The notes under the pieces were generated by a model that did not search any database, was not told the DNA's origin, and saw only the letters and a program-made list of their open reading frames with translations. Positions 35,109-50,000 of a DNA stretch of 64,000 nt are shown in pieces (the stretch's first letter is position 1; every line of letters begins with the position of its first letter). This DNA comes from Neodontobutis hainanensis (lineage: Eukaryota > Chordata > Actinopteri > Gobiiformes > Odontobutidae): assembly GCA_024349245.1 (NCBI GenBank), contig JALDNG010000081.1, positions 696,001 to 760,000 of the forward strand, in the 5' to 3' direction. Made by a program: the position numbers and the translations under genes.

Positions 35109-38049
35109 AGCTCTTACAATGATTCATTCTGTGATAATACACTTTGTGAACTCATTTGTCAGAGAGGCTCCATCTACAAAGAACAATTTTGTTGGATATT
35201 AGTATTTCTGAAATAGAGCTGCTCCAGCATTAGACCTTCAACCAAAATGTAACATACCACACAATGGATCAGATCTTTATAATCAAGATGTGCACATGCA
35301 GTGTGTGGCCCACTACGGTCACTTTTTTGGTTGACCATGTCCACAGTTCCTCTTCAATGATGTTAACACTGGAATATCAAGACTACATACTGTATATAAC
35401 CTTTTGAAAAAAGTCCAAAAACCTACATTAAAGCCAGTCCTCTGTCTGAGGCTGTGTTTGATCGAGAGTAAACCTGCTGTTCGGGTCCAGTGAATGTTTA
35501 GAGTCAAGTGACGCCTGAAGGCAACGTCAACATCTGTTCAGCATAAAACACCGCTGTTTGTCCGTCTCTAAAAAATGGCCAACCTTCAGACTTCATCTGC
35601 CCAAGCTCCTGCAGAAGATTATAAGTGATTTGTCGTACTTTTATAAGTGCTTAAAGAAGGAGGGATAAGACACTATTCAGAAAAACAGGAGCCTATTACA
35701 AGTTGCGTCTGCTTTTCTTTCTACATCGCTCCCTGCAGCGCTGTCTGGCCTCGCTTCAATCAAGAAACTCAACTCAGGCCAGGGTTGCTTCACACCATGA
35801 TGTTAACATATTACCTAAAGCAAAAGTATTATTTTATTTTTTACATGAATGGAGTAAATGAGAGCGACTGATGTTTGTTTTTACAGATACATTACATACT
35901 GTAAATGTCTATAGCCTATATAACATATAACATACAGGTGAAGGCTTATTTATTAGTAAAGGTTTTGACAGATGCAAAATATCACTTTTAATAACAATTT
36001 TGTTGATGAAACGTCTTCATTTGATTAGATATGTTAATTTTAATTCATTTAACTACTCCTTTAATTGTATTTACTTCTTTCATTTGGGGATATATTATCA
36101 TTTGAACAGCAGGCTCTGTAGTTTATGATTGTACTGTAGATCTATGACTTTACATATTCTCACTACAATAATTTGCAAGTCCCTACTTTATGGGAATACA
36201 AAGTGGTGAAAAATATACTGTTGAAAGTACTGTTAAAACGACATAAATCCAGTACAAACCAGATTGTTGTAAGGTTTCAACCCACCATTTTGATAAACTT
36301 GTACCACATACATTTTTCCAATTACCAAACCTCAGAGTTAGCTCACTGGGTTCTGTTATTTATCATGTTGATGAGGCGAAGTGCCCCAATTCACTTTGTT
36401 TACAGATTTACTTCCACACAATGAAACGGATATCACGACCAAATGCAAACGTGACCTTTAACAATGCCCGCTCTCCTAAAAACAAAGCGGATGTGAATGG
36501 AGCCTTAAAACCAAACAGTATCACGTTACAGTCGTTAGGCCACAGCTACCTGCCAAGACTGATTGGACCAAATTACGGCCCTGACGTTCTGATATGATTC
36601 GGTGGTGTGGGTCGCACTCTGTAGCAAATGGAACAAAAGGTAAGCCTGTTTATATACATGCAAGAAAAAATACACTCATCCGACTGAGGGACACATTGAG
36701 GTCGAAGATGAGCTGAATGTAAGTGCACCATCTGTGAAGACATTCAGTTTAGCCGCTGAAATCACCCAAAGTTATATTTATTACAGTGACTTTTGGTCTG
36801 ACTCGTGTGACACTGACGCAGATGGAGCCCATTATTGTCCTATTTTGACACACTATCCATACACCGTATAACCTTTCCAATATTAAAGACAGTTAATGGC
36901 TTCTACATTTATCGGCCGGTCCACATGGGGGCAGGTGTGTAAGAAAATATGGCCTCTTCTGTGTTTCTGTGCACACAAACACAATTTATGGAAATGCACC
37001 CCTTTGAAAGGTCCTGTCAGAAGGAAGACTTTCAGCTATAGTAATAGAGAGACTAGTAATACAGAGGATTTTACACATGCCAATTACACAAAACAGAGTA
37101 CGTGTAAGATAGGAACATCTCCACTTTTTGAAAAAGTCCTTACTTCTTCTTATTCTGTGTGGTTCAGATTTTCATGTAATAAGTGCAGAGGAAGGTGTGC
37201 ATAGACCTGGCATCACAAAAACACTTTTGCACGTGATCTTTCCACAGCATCTCACTGTGATCCGGATGTAATGTGCATTTCCTGATGTTCGCAGGCTTTT
37301 GGCCTAAGCTAAATTGAGCGACACCTCAGTGGACGTCATGTGGCAAAACTGTTATTAGGGGAGCAGGTTGTAAAATTATAAAAAGGAGCGACAGTGGGTT
37401 TGCAAACACAAAAATCTGTCCAATATTTTCACATTAATAGATTATTTTGGTTTGGAACTATTTGTTACTAGGTAAAATGAACATGGAATTATTTGTGGAC
37501 AATGAGTAGACCCAGCTTTTCTCTTGTTGGTCAGAGTTAAAGAGTTAAGTTGAGTTTCTTGAATTTGGTGTATTGTGAAGAAGAACTTGTTGTTATCCAG
37601 GACTTCACTGACTTTGACAAAGTGGGAGATTCATGGACTCCATGTGTGTCTTATTTCTCGATGGATGAGCTGCTGGATGCCAAACAGAACAGCATGTGGA
37701 AACACTACAGATAAGAACACGCCAGGTGTTCTCCAGGCAGACAGACTGGACGTTTTAACACATCATGATTAGACAGACGCACTGCAGGGATCGGATACAA
37801 TCTTATCTGTTGTTTTTTCCCTAAAATGATCAAATATAATCTAAAGATTCAAACACTAATTTTAAAGTAAAATGTGTAGCCTTTGGTGGTGTCCTGCAGA
37901 CTGTAAACCTATCTCGCTGTTTTACAGTCTGTATGGTAGCCCTGCAGGGACATTCCAAGATTAGTTCACATTTGAAATTTAGATGTAGTATTTATTTACA
38001 CTTTTCAGTTCATTTAAAAATATGCATTTTAATACCCTCTTTAAAATAC

Positions 38050-38100
38050 ATTAATCTAGTGTTCTTTTTTCTTACAGTTTATAAAAAACACTAGATTAAT
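38050..38100. repeat. Perfect 14-bp inverted repeat (hairpin)
   Basis: Arms attaatctagtgtt (38050-38063) and aacactagattaat (38087-38100) are exact reverse complements with a 23-base spacer. The T- and A-rich bases next to the arms could extend the stem imperfectly. It may be a MITE relic. Confidence 0.8.
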
Positions 38101-38799
38101 AAAAAGAATAAAAATAAAATAATCGTTAGTTGCAGCTCTAGTCACAGTAGTTGATGTTAGAGTCTGAGCCGAGGTTCTAAAACCCATGACAGAATAATTT
38201 AAAGGATGAAGAGTCGTCTCAGTAGTTTAGAAGTCTGATCACTTTACACAAGTAAATTCTAGATTGTTTTATTTGTCTTTAGATATTTGGTGATGTGCTC
38301 TCGTGTTTCTGGCTGATACAATAATCTTAAAATGCAAAGAAAAAATTAAAACAACCAGAAATGTAAATGTGTTTTTGCTGCGTTCATTGATTGTTATGTA
38401 TTTCCATCTAAAGCTCAGGCTGAACATGGATCATGAACCAGGAGCAGTTAAAGCCATCGAAGACCTGAGGTGGATCTGAGAGGTCCTGGTTGTGGGCGTC
38501 TAAGGGACGAATGTTGGTGATGAGCACCACCGTGTGGAGAGATCTTATTACAGCCACAGCCGAAAACCACAGTCAAGCGCATGTGCCAACCTGAGGTCAG
38601 GTGTGCTCAAGTTTATAATCATGATCATAAAGTGGAGAATAAATAGATAATATTAAACTGTGATTAAAATGTCCCAGAATGAAAATGATAAACAGGGAAC
38701 ATGCTAACATACTTAAGGCTCATAAAACATTTGAAACTGAAGTAATTGACGCTGTACAGTTTCAAGTAAATATCCTTATTTAATTTTATGATAAACAAG

Positions 38800-39190
38800 G
38801 ATTAAAACAGTACTAAACCTTGACCAGGGAAACTACATCCAACACACAACATGAAACCAAGACTGAACTCAAGAAACAAAATCATGGTTAAACCTTAACT
38901 AAATCAGGACAAAATCCAAAACTACATGGACTAAGGCAGGATTAAACCAAGACTGAACTGAAGTAAACCTGAATGAGACAAGTACAAACCTAAAAAAAGA
39001 CTAAGACTAAACTCAAAAATAAACTTGGACCAAATCTGATTATTACTTTAACGGAAATCAGGACAAAACTAGATCTAAACCTGGACTAAACCAAGAATAA
39101 ACTCAAGATTAAAGCAGGGCTAAACCTAAACTTTAATGAAACCAGAATCAAACCATGATTAAACCAGCTCTAAACCATTTCTTTAACCAG
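38800..39190. repeat. Degenerate short tandem repeat
   Basis: Irregular repetition of a motif like aaaccaagactgaactcaag and its variants (ggactaaacc, gattaaacc). It is a decayed minisatellite, with no unit conserved enough to define an exact period. Confidence 0.6.
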
Positions 39191-41089
39191 GCATTATTCT
39201 CAACATTATGAACATATTGTCCCTTCATTACAGTCGTAGGAAGATATCTTACAGCTTCAGTCTTGTCCATATGGTGCTTGTTATTTATTTATTTCCTTGT
39301 TTCTTGAGAAAACAACAAAGAGGGAGCCATGAAGCGTGACAGGAGCTGATTCTGCTTTGTCCCCATTTGCATTTGAACACCACACTTTAACCTGAGAGCT
39401 GAAGAGGAATACACAGCTGAGTCACATATACCACACATCACCAGCTTCTTGGCCTCGCCCTGTTATTGTCACACGGCTCCCTCAACAGAGAAAGAGGGCG
39501 GGCGGTGTCTGTCTGGTCATGCAGCAGTGAAGGGTTAACAGAGTGCCTTCAGGTGGGGGCTCTATTCTGGAAGCACAGGAGTCAGCCTTAGGTTTTATTC
39601 ACTAAATAAATGATCCAACAGGGCCTCAATCCATTCAGTAGATTGGTTTTGTTCATACTCAGTCTAGCCTTACATTGACAAATATCAATAAGATTTTCAT
39701 TAGTTTTATGCAAAGCGAAGGGTATTGATTTGCAATTCATGGAGCAAACGCATGCACACAGCCTATGAGCTCAGTCAGCGACAGGGGGATAAATGGCACT
39801 GGAGCCCCTTTGTGCTGCTTTAATAAAGGCTGTGGAGCAGCTCAGCAGGTGCACCACTTCCGCTTTGACTGTAGATGAGAGAAAAATAAAAATAATCTGT
39901 TATTTAATAAATAACAGTTTATAATATTTTCATCATTGGCCTCTGATGATAACAAAAAATGTTACTATTGGAGGCCACATTGGATCACGTTAATAAATAA
40001 ATACACTGTTACACTGATACACTAACATTTGAGATGACTGATGACTCTGTTAGTGAGCTGGACAGTGACTCTGGATCATTTGGGTTAACTCTTCAAAAAG
40101 ATTGGGTTTCTTTAACTTTCAAATGTGTCTTCACTTAAAAACGTTTCCCTTTCAATCTTTTTTGACATCATGCACCGATATCATCATTTAATTTTAGCAC
40201 AGGTGTTATCATCTGAGAGCCACCCTTCATAAACGTTTGGCTCCCTTGAGCATGTAGAACATCTCTCGGTGATGGGGCCAGCGTATACATATAAGGCACA
40301 TTTCCCCATTGCTCCCTGACTTCCTCGATTCCCTGATGTCATCTCTCTTCATCTGAGCCACAGTTTTATGTGGCAACTAGTGATGACATGACAGATTACA
40401 ACTCCATATCCATCCTACGGTAGCCCTAAAGGAACATGTGGTCTATGAACAAACCAGCTGGAAATATGTCACATGATGAATGCACTTCTCCAGCAAGTGT
40501 TCAGTTTGACCATTTTGTCATTTTGAGAAATTAGTACACTATTCTTAATTCAAGAATAACTTTTTTTGTGCAACTGACAATACATTTATTTAATACATTT
40601 ACACTAGGCATTATATTTATTCTACATTCTAAATTTTTGGTCTCAAGCAACAAATAATTAAGAACTCATACCCAGGAGAACTTGTATCAGCATTCACAGC
40701 AACACTTCAACAGTACATAGGAACTTTTTAAGTCCCTATAGTCACCACCATATTTTTTATAAAATAAGACAATGCAAAAAGATGCATTTGAAAGTAATGC
40801 TGACTGGAAAATAAGATGTTAAAAAGGAAAATCATTTTGAGAGTATTGCAGTTTCCATATTTACTACCATTTTCAGGGTTTTAATTCATTCATTTCGTGA
40901 TTCATTCATTCATTTATTCATTCATTCAAGATTAATACCTTCACATTTAACACAAACTCTCATTTAAAATCTAACTTCGAGCTTTATTTGACCCCACACA
41001 ATGATGGTTTGTTTATATAACCACTGTTAGTTTAAAAACAATAAAACCAGATCTATAGCCTATCTATATTACTCATATGCACAAGTGAC

Positions 41090-41428
41090 AGATTTTGAAA
41101 AGACGACAGGGAACGAGGCACGAGTCTTGACGCTGCGTGTCATCACCACAGCGCTCCTCGCGGCTCACGCACGACGTTAGGAGTTTCCCATCTTTCCACG
41201 GTGAAAACGTCCCCCCTCCGCTGCATCTCTGCTCCTGTAGCCTCCTTTCACCCATCACAGTGAGCCGCCGTGTCTTCCTTGAAGGGCCATAACACGTTAC
41301 CTCTGCGCGCGCTTAAAGCAGGAGGAAGAGGTGGAGGAGAAAGGAGACCCCTTTCCCGGGCGAACGAGGCGTTTTCCGCGCTCTCGATGAACCGGAGAGA
41401 GGCTTGACACCGGCGGTGGACAGGACAG
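41090..41428 (+). promoter_or_regulatory. epb41l1: GC-rich promoter and candidate 5'UTR exon of epb41l1
   Basis: CpG-rich sequence (for example gcgctcctcgcggctcacgc and tctgcgcgcgctta) in an AT-rich neighbourhood ends at a strong donor, ACAG/GTACGT (41428/41429). The next plus-strand coding exon is epb41l1 at 56483, which begins with a short 5'UTR and so requires an upstream noncoding exon. Assigning this island to that gene is inference from position and strand. Confidence 0.4.
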
Positions 41429-43785
41429 GTACGTGTTTGTGTGGGATACAGTGGCTTGACAGCGGAACAGGTGCGTGCTGCTTCGCCGGTTGTTGCTAGA
41501 TGACATTGTGCCTTTATGACAGTAAAAAGGGGGCTCGTAGCGTGTATGAAGCTTTGTGGTGGGCAAAGACACCGCTGCTTTGTGCCTCAAGTGTCGTGGA
41601 CGGAGGGAAAAGGAGGAGGGTGTAGCCTCAGAGCTTTAATCCAACCAATATGGTCGGCAGCCTGGTTTGAAGAGCTGCACAGTATCACAGCATCCTCTGG
41701 TCCATGCGCAGAGGAGAAACCGGGCAGGTGCATCTCATCAAACACACTCTGCGCTGTGAGATGCTGGTTTAGTTCTGGGTTTATTCTTGGAAGATCTTGG
41801 TCTCAGGGCTAAAAAAGCTAACCACTGATGCTGAGATAATGAGCTAATTGCATGCAGTGTGTTGTCGCGGGCGTGGCGCAGGGGGCAGGAGTGCGCTAAG
41901 TAACACAAGCTCCTTCCACTGAAGTGGCACATGTGGAGAGAAGAGGTTAAAACAGGGAGCCCAGTTCAAAATGTGGAGGCAATTTATAAAATACCTATAT
42001 TTTGGGCCAATACGTACATGACTCAAACAGCTGCGAGCATACAACAGTATTACTACAGACAAAGCCTTTAAAGAACTGATGAGAAGCTGTGTCATAATGC
42101 TGTGCACCAGCACGTCTATGACTAGATATTGTCCTGGTATTGCAGTCCAACATAAGACTGTAGTCTACAGATGGGTTTGAGAACTTTTAAACATGAGTCT
42201 CGTAACCAAAAGATAAACAAGGAGTAGACATCAAAGGTAAAAGATGAATTAAATTCCGAATTACGCTGGCTTCTAAATGTTGTCTTTCTGTGAGCTGAGT
42301 TTAAGATCTGCATGCTTAGAAACATCCATCCCATGTAAACATAGGAGTAAAATATATAGGCTGTGTCACATGTCTTTAATTGTACTGACAACACAACACA
42401 TGCTAATACAGCAGCACACATAAACTGTTTCTAAACTGAGGAATCAACTGCACAAGTAGCACAAATAGTAAAATGTGTTTTTGTCTCCTTAAATTGAGCT
42501 GAGTTTTATTTCCTGACCTCCAGACAATAAGTTAAACCTTTCTCAGCAGCGGTCTGCGTGGGCCTCCTCCCACTGACACAGAGCGCTCTTGTAATGCTCC
42601 GAATCTTAAGGGGCACAAACCAGAGGGTGCAAATTACTTCTTGAAACCGCCCCTCTGTCTGTCGGCACATCCTCTGCTCTCATCTCTTTCACCTGCTCCA
42701 CTTTCGGGCATCCCCGGCGAGCGTTAAAATGGTGCAATTATGAGCGGCCCATGGCTCTGTTGTTACACTCATTGGCCTGTTCACTTTAAAGGCCTCTTTC
42801 TGTGAACCCATGTTCTGTTAAATCTCCATAACAGGAACAAATATTGGAGAGTTGTTTTGTGAGATGTTGTGAAGGTGCTTTGAGGATTCATGCTGCAGGT
42901 AACGCAGTAATAGAATGATATGCTAAGTTAGTTCTCTCTTATCTGTGAAAAGTAGAACATTCAGGCAACTTGTGAAAAAAGGCAAGAATATAAGGGCAAA
43001 ATAGTAGTTATTCCAATTCCCAATAATTTGTTCACTGTGTCTCATATCTTCATTATTTCATATACGTTTTCAATCAAAATGCAAACCTATTTTTTTCTGA
43101 ATAAAAGATTTGTATATACTTCCTCAGACCATAAGAAAACATAGATTAATCACCTCAGGAGTCAACTTCTCTGGGACATAAAAGTGTGCGTCATTGGAAA
43201 GCCTTAAAAAGTCCTTGGCTTTGTGTATCAGTGCAGTGCCAAAGGTACAGTACCTAATAAAGTTGGAAATTAAAGTCTGGAACAGTTAAGAGTGGGATTT
43301 AAAGTTACCAGTCTAAAGTTGAACATTGTGTTTTTTGGCATTGTACTTTCCATATGTATGAATCAATTCAACAGTGTGTCTATGTTTAAAGGCATACTCC
43401 CCCAGAGTCCTGTTTAAAGTCTGCCTATGATCGATTTGTAATAGCTCATTGAACCACTGCCAGAGGTCTGTTCACGGCCAAATTGGAAGTCTCCACAAGA
43501 TAAACTCACATCTCTCAGACGAGCGAGGGTGAATGCTTTGAAAGATGTCTCACGGATAACACTGTGTCAGAAACTGGCCTTTTGTGCTTTATCTTCATAA
43601 ATAGTGTATCTAGGCTATGCAGGGCTCATTATAGGTAAACCTTTTTTTTCTGGGTCAAAGCTAGTTAGTGTTTTAAATGCCCGTTGCTTATGCAATCTGG
43701 TCAGCATTGAGGTTATCTCAGATTTTAGCATTTTCTTTAGCAAAGTTGTTGGTTTAGAGTGCTTTCAAGTGATATTTTGTGCAAA

Positions 43786-44052
43786 GTGGCTCAGTGGTAG
43801 AGCGGTCATCCTTCAACCGGAGGGTAGGGAGTTCGATTCCTCTCCCCACAGTTCATACAGTTGTTGTGTCCTTGGGCAAGACACTTAACCTCCCTTGCCT
43901 CCAGTGATGTTCCAGCTGTGACACTGGTGAATAGAACCTTAATGTAAGTCACTTTGAATGAACGCGTCAACTGTAAATGTAACACTGGTGATTGGAAGCT
44001 TCATGTAAGTCGCTTTGGATAAAAGCATCTGCTAAATGAATACATGTAAATG
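43786..44052 (+). mobile_element. tRNA-derived SINE with L2-type tail, best-preserved copy
   Basis: Intact A box (gtggctcagtggtagag) and B box (agttcgattcc near 43830) form a tRNA-like head. The body carries gtccttgggcaagacactta. The tail includes gtaagtcgctttggataaaa and gcatctgctaaatgaa. The tail unit is partly duplicated (43919-43965 and 43980-44040). Confidence 0.85.
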
Positions 44053-47000
44053 TTAAGTTAAAGTTAATAAGTACAATCTACTGCCTGGTGTTCCTCTCAA
44101 AAGGTCTGTAAAGCCACAGTCAGAAAATCATTTCTCTGAACTCCTGAATGACTCTATGATTGTTCACCCTGTGTTTTACACATAAAACAGACACATATAC
44201 GCACACTAAAAATATATGTTTTATAAATTGGGCTGCAAATACGAAGACATACTTATTAGACATAACACTCTAATGTTTTTATTTTTTTTATGTTCCCATA
44301 TCTGTCATAATGAAGTGCAGTGATAAATCTACTCTGCACAGCAACACTCCAACTCACAACCTTTGTGTTAACTGCAATTAAAGATTGCATTTTTCTTCCT
44401 CAGTGTTGCACCTATCTCAGACTGACATGTCATTTCTCTAACCTTTCCTGTTCATGTGATGTTGCTTGGTGCTGTGTAAAATGTTGTCCGTGCTCGTCCG
44501 CCCACCGCTCGTGCCCCGCGTGTCACTTCTGCACCTACCTCCACGGGGAGCTGTCACACAGAGCCTCTCCTCAAACTAACGCCTGTGGGGCTGCTCTCAT
44601 ACTTTCCCTTATCTTTTTGTGATATGCGTGACACACGATGTGAGGCGAAGGTTCCCATGGCAACTGCATTTTTAAAGAGGCACGCCTGATGTCTCTGTGT
44701 TAACTATCATTAGTGACGTCAACTCCGCCTTGGTCCAAAAAAAACCCAAAAACAATAATAGATCGAGGAAAGCTGTAGGCGCAGTCCGATGCCTGTCATT
44801 TTCTCGTCATTGTAACGAAAAGTAAGGAGCTAGTTTGTGTGTTTGTCTTGGAAAGGCCTACAAAATGCTGCAATTTGCAACTAATACCTAGGATCCACTG
44901 TAAATCCAAGAGTGAATAAGGTGCAAAGGAGACAAAGTAATGGGATATTTTTAGTATGGGATTAGGATTACACGAAGTCCTAAATTGTTATTATTGCTTT
45001 ATTATGGCACAAAATGTCATCACTGTAGAGCTATGCTGATCACATGATTCAGAAGTTAGTACTTATATCACAGTATCTGGTTCATAATGTGGTTCTTCTC
45101 ATGGTTTTATTCAAGATGGAGGACAACTAAATTGGGTAGCTTTTTTTCAATAGTACTAACTAGTAATACAATCATTTCACATCTATTTACCAAAATCCCA
45201 CCCAAAAAATGTCAAATAGCATGTTTTATTCTTCAGTGCTGTGGTTTGCCTAAGACAAACTTACTGTCTATGCTTTAAATTATTTCCAAGCTTCTTATTA
45301 TGTTGTGTCCTGGTTCTGCAATTTTATAATGAACCTTTGTTAACATTTTTTTCTATTTCCTGATAACTTCCTGAACTAAATGAATGTCTAATCACCTTCT
45401 GCTGCAAAGAAGAAAAAAAAAGGTTTCTATTAATATTAAAGATATCCATCTCATAAATCAAACAATGTTTAATGACAGCTCATTGTGGGAGATTTTCTTG
45501 CCTGATTTGTTTTAATCAGTGAAGATTAACTTTAGTGACCCTCTCTGCTCTAATAATATTACGCTCATTTCCCCCCATCTTTAGGTTGAACTAATGACGG
45601 CTGAGGCAGATTTGTTTGTGGATTTTATGTGAAGCTTGCAGAAAAGTGAACTAGCCCTGTTCTTTCTTATGGTCCAGACAGTTTTTTTTGTGACGTTGCA
45701 TTATTTTGCACATACAGACCAATGTTAACTGGCCTGTTCAGTCAGTGGATGGCAGGTTTTAATGGAAAGAAAGTTTTAGCTTATTGTATACACCATGGGA
45801 CAGGTACATTTCTGTGTTTTTTAGAGGTTTCTTTTCCCTCATAATTACAAGATAGTTTTTTATTTTATTGGTGAATGAAAAAAGCAAGTCTTAGGTCTTC
45901 ATTTCAGAGAAAGGGGTTCTAGCAAGTTGGGTAGTTACCAAATTTTGTAGACTAGACTTTGTAGACTATTACACCTGTTTAAAAACTCAGGTGTGGTTCT
46001 TTTTTCATGTTGTCATGTCATGCTGTGAATCTTCCAGCTGCAGTAACACCCATGTAGTCTTGTGAAGGGTTCTCATTCATCCATTTTTGTCAAATCTAAT
46101 TAACTTACACACATCCTCTTGGCTACTGTTGATGTAAAATACCTTGCTTATCTACTGCCAGCTAGTTTTCATCTTTTCTTTCCCTGTGGACATGAGAAAA
46201 AACATTAATAAGTGCCTGGTTCTGATTCGGGTAAAACCTAATATACCTGAAAATATATTCAAAGCGACGTGTTTAACCATGATGGCTGTTGGAATCAAAT
46301 ACTTGATGTGCAATGTACACATAATTTTTCCTCTTTTCCCTTTTCCACATCTCTAGAAACATTACAGAGATACATCACATTCAGCTGGTAGGGTTAAAGT
46401 GGAGCAGGGTTGCACGACTCCCCTCAGGCCTCCCTCCTCTGGGCCGGATGAACTTGCTGCCTCATTGGTTTAGAAGTCGCATCATTTATCTCTGTTGTGT
46501 AGAGACAAGATTTGTAGCAGTGCTAACAGTCGTGCTACGCAACCTGCCTCCAACTCTGCTGAGCTTTGGACAATGTACGTGCGAGCTGCCCCAAACAAGG
46601 ACATCTCACATACTCCCACAATCCCAACCCCCCTCGTTCCCACTGCCCTGTACCTGTGTCCCGCCCATGGCCAGGATTGATGGACGGGGATTGGATGCCA
46701 TTAAGGCGAAGTACTGATGCATGATTAAATGGCAAGGCTCCTTGAAGGAAGTTCACTGATTGGACAGAAGAGTGGGTGGCTTCTGCAGATGTCAGACCTG
46801 GAACATACAGTGTTCTGTGCAGTAAGATACCAGTGTCTTAAATGTACATTGGTTTTATAAAAGGAGACTTCTCATTTTCTGATAGTAAGATACCCATTCA
46901 GAGAGTTCACTCTGAACAAATGTTGGTGTCCAAAGTCCAAATGCATTGTAATATCGCCTGGTAAAGGAAAATGGAGAGTTTCTAATATTTGAATACATGC

Positions 47001-50000
47001 TTTCTACTCATTTGGTTATTTTATTAAGCTGCAGTACTCAAAAACACCTCCCTTAATAACCCCCACTACCCCCGACAACATAGACTGCCTGCATTCCTGT
47101 AGGATCTTCTGCTGGTATTGATTTATTATTGATTATTAACATTGGGGGCATCCTTTATTCTAGAGCCCATGGATGTGATTGTTGTTAGTTTGCCGGTACA
47201 TGATAAATATTCTCCAATTAAGATCCATGATAATAAACTGATTTCTGATAATAAACAGATTTCTGTTTAAGTTTTATCTTTTTTTCTCATCAATCTTTCC
47301 TTTACAATGTTTAGTCTTTAGTTCCACGAGTCGCACTGGTGCCACTCACTTGTTATATTTGACCCACCACAGAGAATTTAAGGCTCTAGTCTAGAGCAAC
47401 TATAACTTTTAATTTTTTTAAATATCACATAGAATACAGTATAATATTGTTGCTATTAAAGCTGTTCTTTGCAATATTGACACTACAATTGTTGATATTA
47501 CAATATAAAGGTTTCATGCACAAGTAGCAAAAAGGAGAGTTAATGCAGTAGCTCCAAATTGCTTGTTAAAGTAAATCACTATATCACTGCACTCTGTTTT
47601 TATTATATATTATAGATGCCATGGAGAGTTGGTAGTTTGTGATTTAAAACAGAGGTGACTTTATGGAGAAAAGTGTAATTGGCCTGTGGGGTCATGTTTT
47701 GGACGACATTAGAGTCTGAACCATTGTGTTATTGTGCATATAGTGTGTGTGTATCTGTACATTCAGACAAGGGCAAATATACCAACATGTAGCAGTCCTC
47801 ACATTTTACACACTTACTGATTTCATAGGTGCAGTCAAAACAAGGCTGTGCACAAAATGATGATAAGTCTAGTCTAACAAGGCATCAGGATTTTAGGGAT
47901 TAGTAAATTCATCATGTGCAGCGTCAGATACAATGAACGGTAATTACATGGAAAGATTACGGTTACAGGAGGATTTATGGATCATGACAAGGAGGTAGAA
48001 GATGTATTTCTGAGCGTATGGGGATGTCCCAGCCTATCACAACAGAAGAGAAACATCCAGCTCATTGTTGGGCCTGCACTCATAATGGTCCTTAACTTGA
48101 TTTGTCTTGGCAGCCTCTTCGTTTTTACCAGACAAGGCTTTCAGTGCGTTAATCAACCTTTCAGATCTCATTGAGCTTTTGTTTATAAAAATACAGTTAT
48201 GTTGTCTGAAGGTTATAGACTGAATGAGTTGTTCTGGAGCTAATAATTCCTTTTATAGTAGATATTTCATTGGAGTGCACATCCTTGAAGCTGTATGATC
48301 GTTCGAGTGATTACTATATACCAGTTTTGCTGCAGGTAAATGGCTCCAGACCAAACAGTCCCCGATAGTTGTTAAAAGGACATCTGCTGCAGTAAGAAAC
48401 AGGGAGCACTTCCTGTGGTTTTCCATCTGTTGTTGGTGATTAGCTTTTTTATATTCACACTAGTCTTTAAATGAGACAAGGTCTTTGGTTTATATCACAG
48501 AAAAAAACCTTTCTTCTCCATCGTTTCTTAACACATTAATAAAATTTACATGTTGTTGAAATTTAAACAAAGACTGGTCTAGTAATAGAGTGGCCCTACC
48601 TGATTTTAGTTCGTCACAACTACAATCTTAGCTTCTATGAAAAGCAGGCTGTGTTTACTTGTTCACAATGGATGCTCTTTGGCAATGTTTAAAAAAAATA
48701 AAACTAAAACCTCGAGACCTCTCTGTCAAAGTGATGTATAGTGCGACTATCATTGTGTCCCATTTTTTGTGGCCAAGGAAAGAGTCTCCTATAGACTATT
48801 ATAAACTCACTGTAAGAATATCTTTAGGGTAGACTTTCCTTGAACTAAACAAACAACTAAACACCAAATAAGGCTCTAATGTTCATGTTCATGTTTATCA
48901 GAGCAGTTTGATCCAGTCACAGGTAAACAGTTCGTCCGAAGTAAGTGCAGTCAGTAACAGACACTGCTTAAGGGCTTTTCGGGGCTTGGATTATGGCACC
49001 TCACTGACACTTTTTGGAAATGTACTGTGTGCTGTGTAGTCACATCTCAGTAAGTCGTAGTTGCCCTGTTTTTGTTTTACAGTAACTGAGTTGCTGTGAG
49101 TTAAATTTAGCGTGGGAGATTTGAGCTACTTTCCGAAGACATATTGAGCATTGTGAGCTGTTTTTAGGGCAGTCTTCTCAGGTTCTGTAAAGGTAGACAG
49201 ATTGGTGCAGACTGAAAAAAAAAGAAAAGACTCAAGGCATTACACCGTATTGTTTTTCAAAGAGGTCAGGTCTCACACTTATACTGGCTTTGTTTTACAG
49301 CTGAGCACAGAAACACTGCAAATAATAGTGATCAATGCCTCTGGAAACATACATACTTTACAATCTAACACAATTCAACACACAACTGAATGAACAGACT
49401 TCAGGACAGAGCCGGGACTAAATCAATAAAAGCGGATGACAAGCTTTACTCTTTGAAGACCTTTCTGAAATTGATTTGTGCAACTATATTGTAACTCATG
49501 TTCCTCTGCTCTGATGGCATCCAAGATAAGCTTTTGTAACGGTTAAAGTCATATCAGCCACACGGAAGCACAATCCATCAAAACACGCCAAAACATTACC
49601 TCTAAACTCCAGATCCAGATGTGTTTTTTTTTTTTTCAAAGACACCAATATTAACAGAAGTATTAATAAAATGTCTGGCAACAGATAGTTTGGCTCTGAT
49701 ATTTAGTGACAGTAATATCCCTTTGTGTCACTAAATGAGTGAACAGATTAATTGACCTTGTTTGGCTCAAGTTGGGTATTCTTTGGTAAAAGATGGATTC
49801 ACAAAAGGAGGAATTGCTGAGAGATGAGAGATCTGAGTGTTTCTTACAAGTACACAGCCTGGCCCACTGATATTAACAGAGGACCAACTTGACGAGTGGT
49901 TCCAGGACAAACAGAGCCAGATTTAAACATTGGGTTTCTTATCATCATCGCCTGTTGCCATGTTTTCTTAAAAAATATTTTAGCTACACTCTAATGTGTC

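Larger units (their letters stand above)
35109..41089. other. Intergenic, no gene recognised
   Basis: Noncoding sequence containing the hairpin at 38050-38100 and the degenerate repeat at 38800-39190. Open frames are short and unrecognised. Confidence 0.5.

Noticed and set aside
34377..35142. Three overlapping minus-strand open frames of 226-249 codons with a 25-residue repeat
   Set aside because: They are the same 25-bp minisatellite read in three frames; the period is not a multiple of three and the unit has no stop codon.
43786..43850. Possible tRNA gene (A and B boxes)
   Set aside because: The tRNA-like head is fused to a conserved body and L2-type tail that recur at 29519-29697 and 60203-60398, so it is a SINE.
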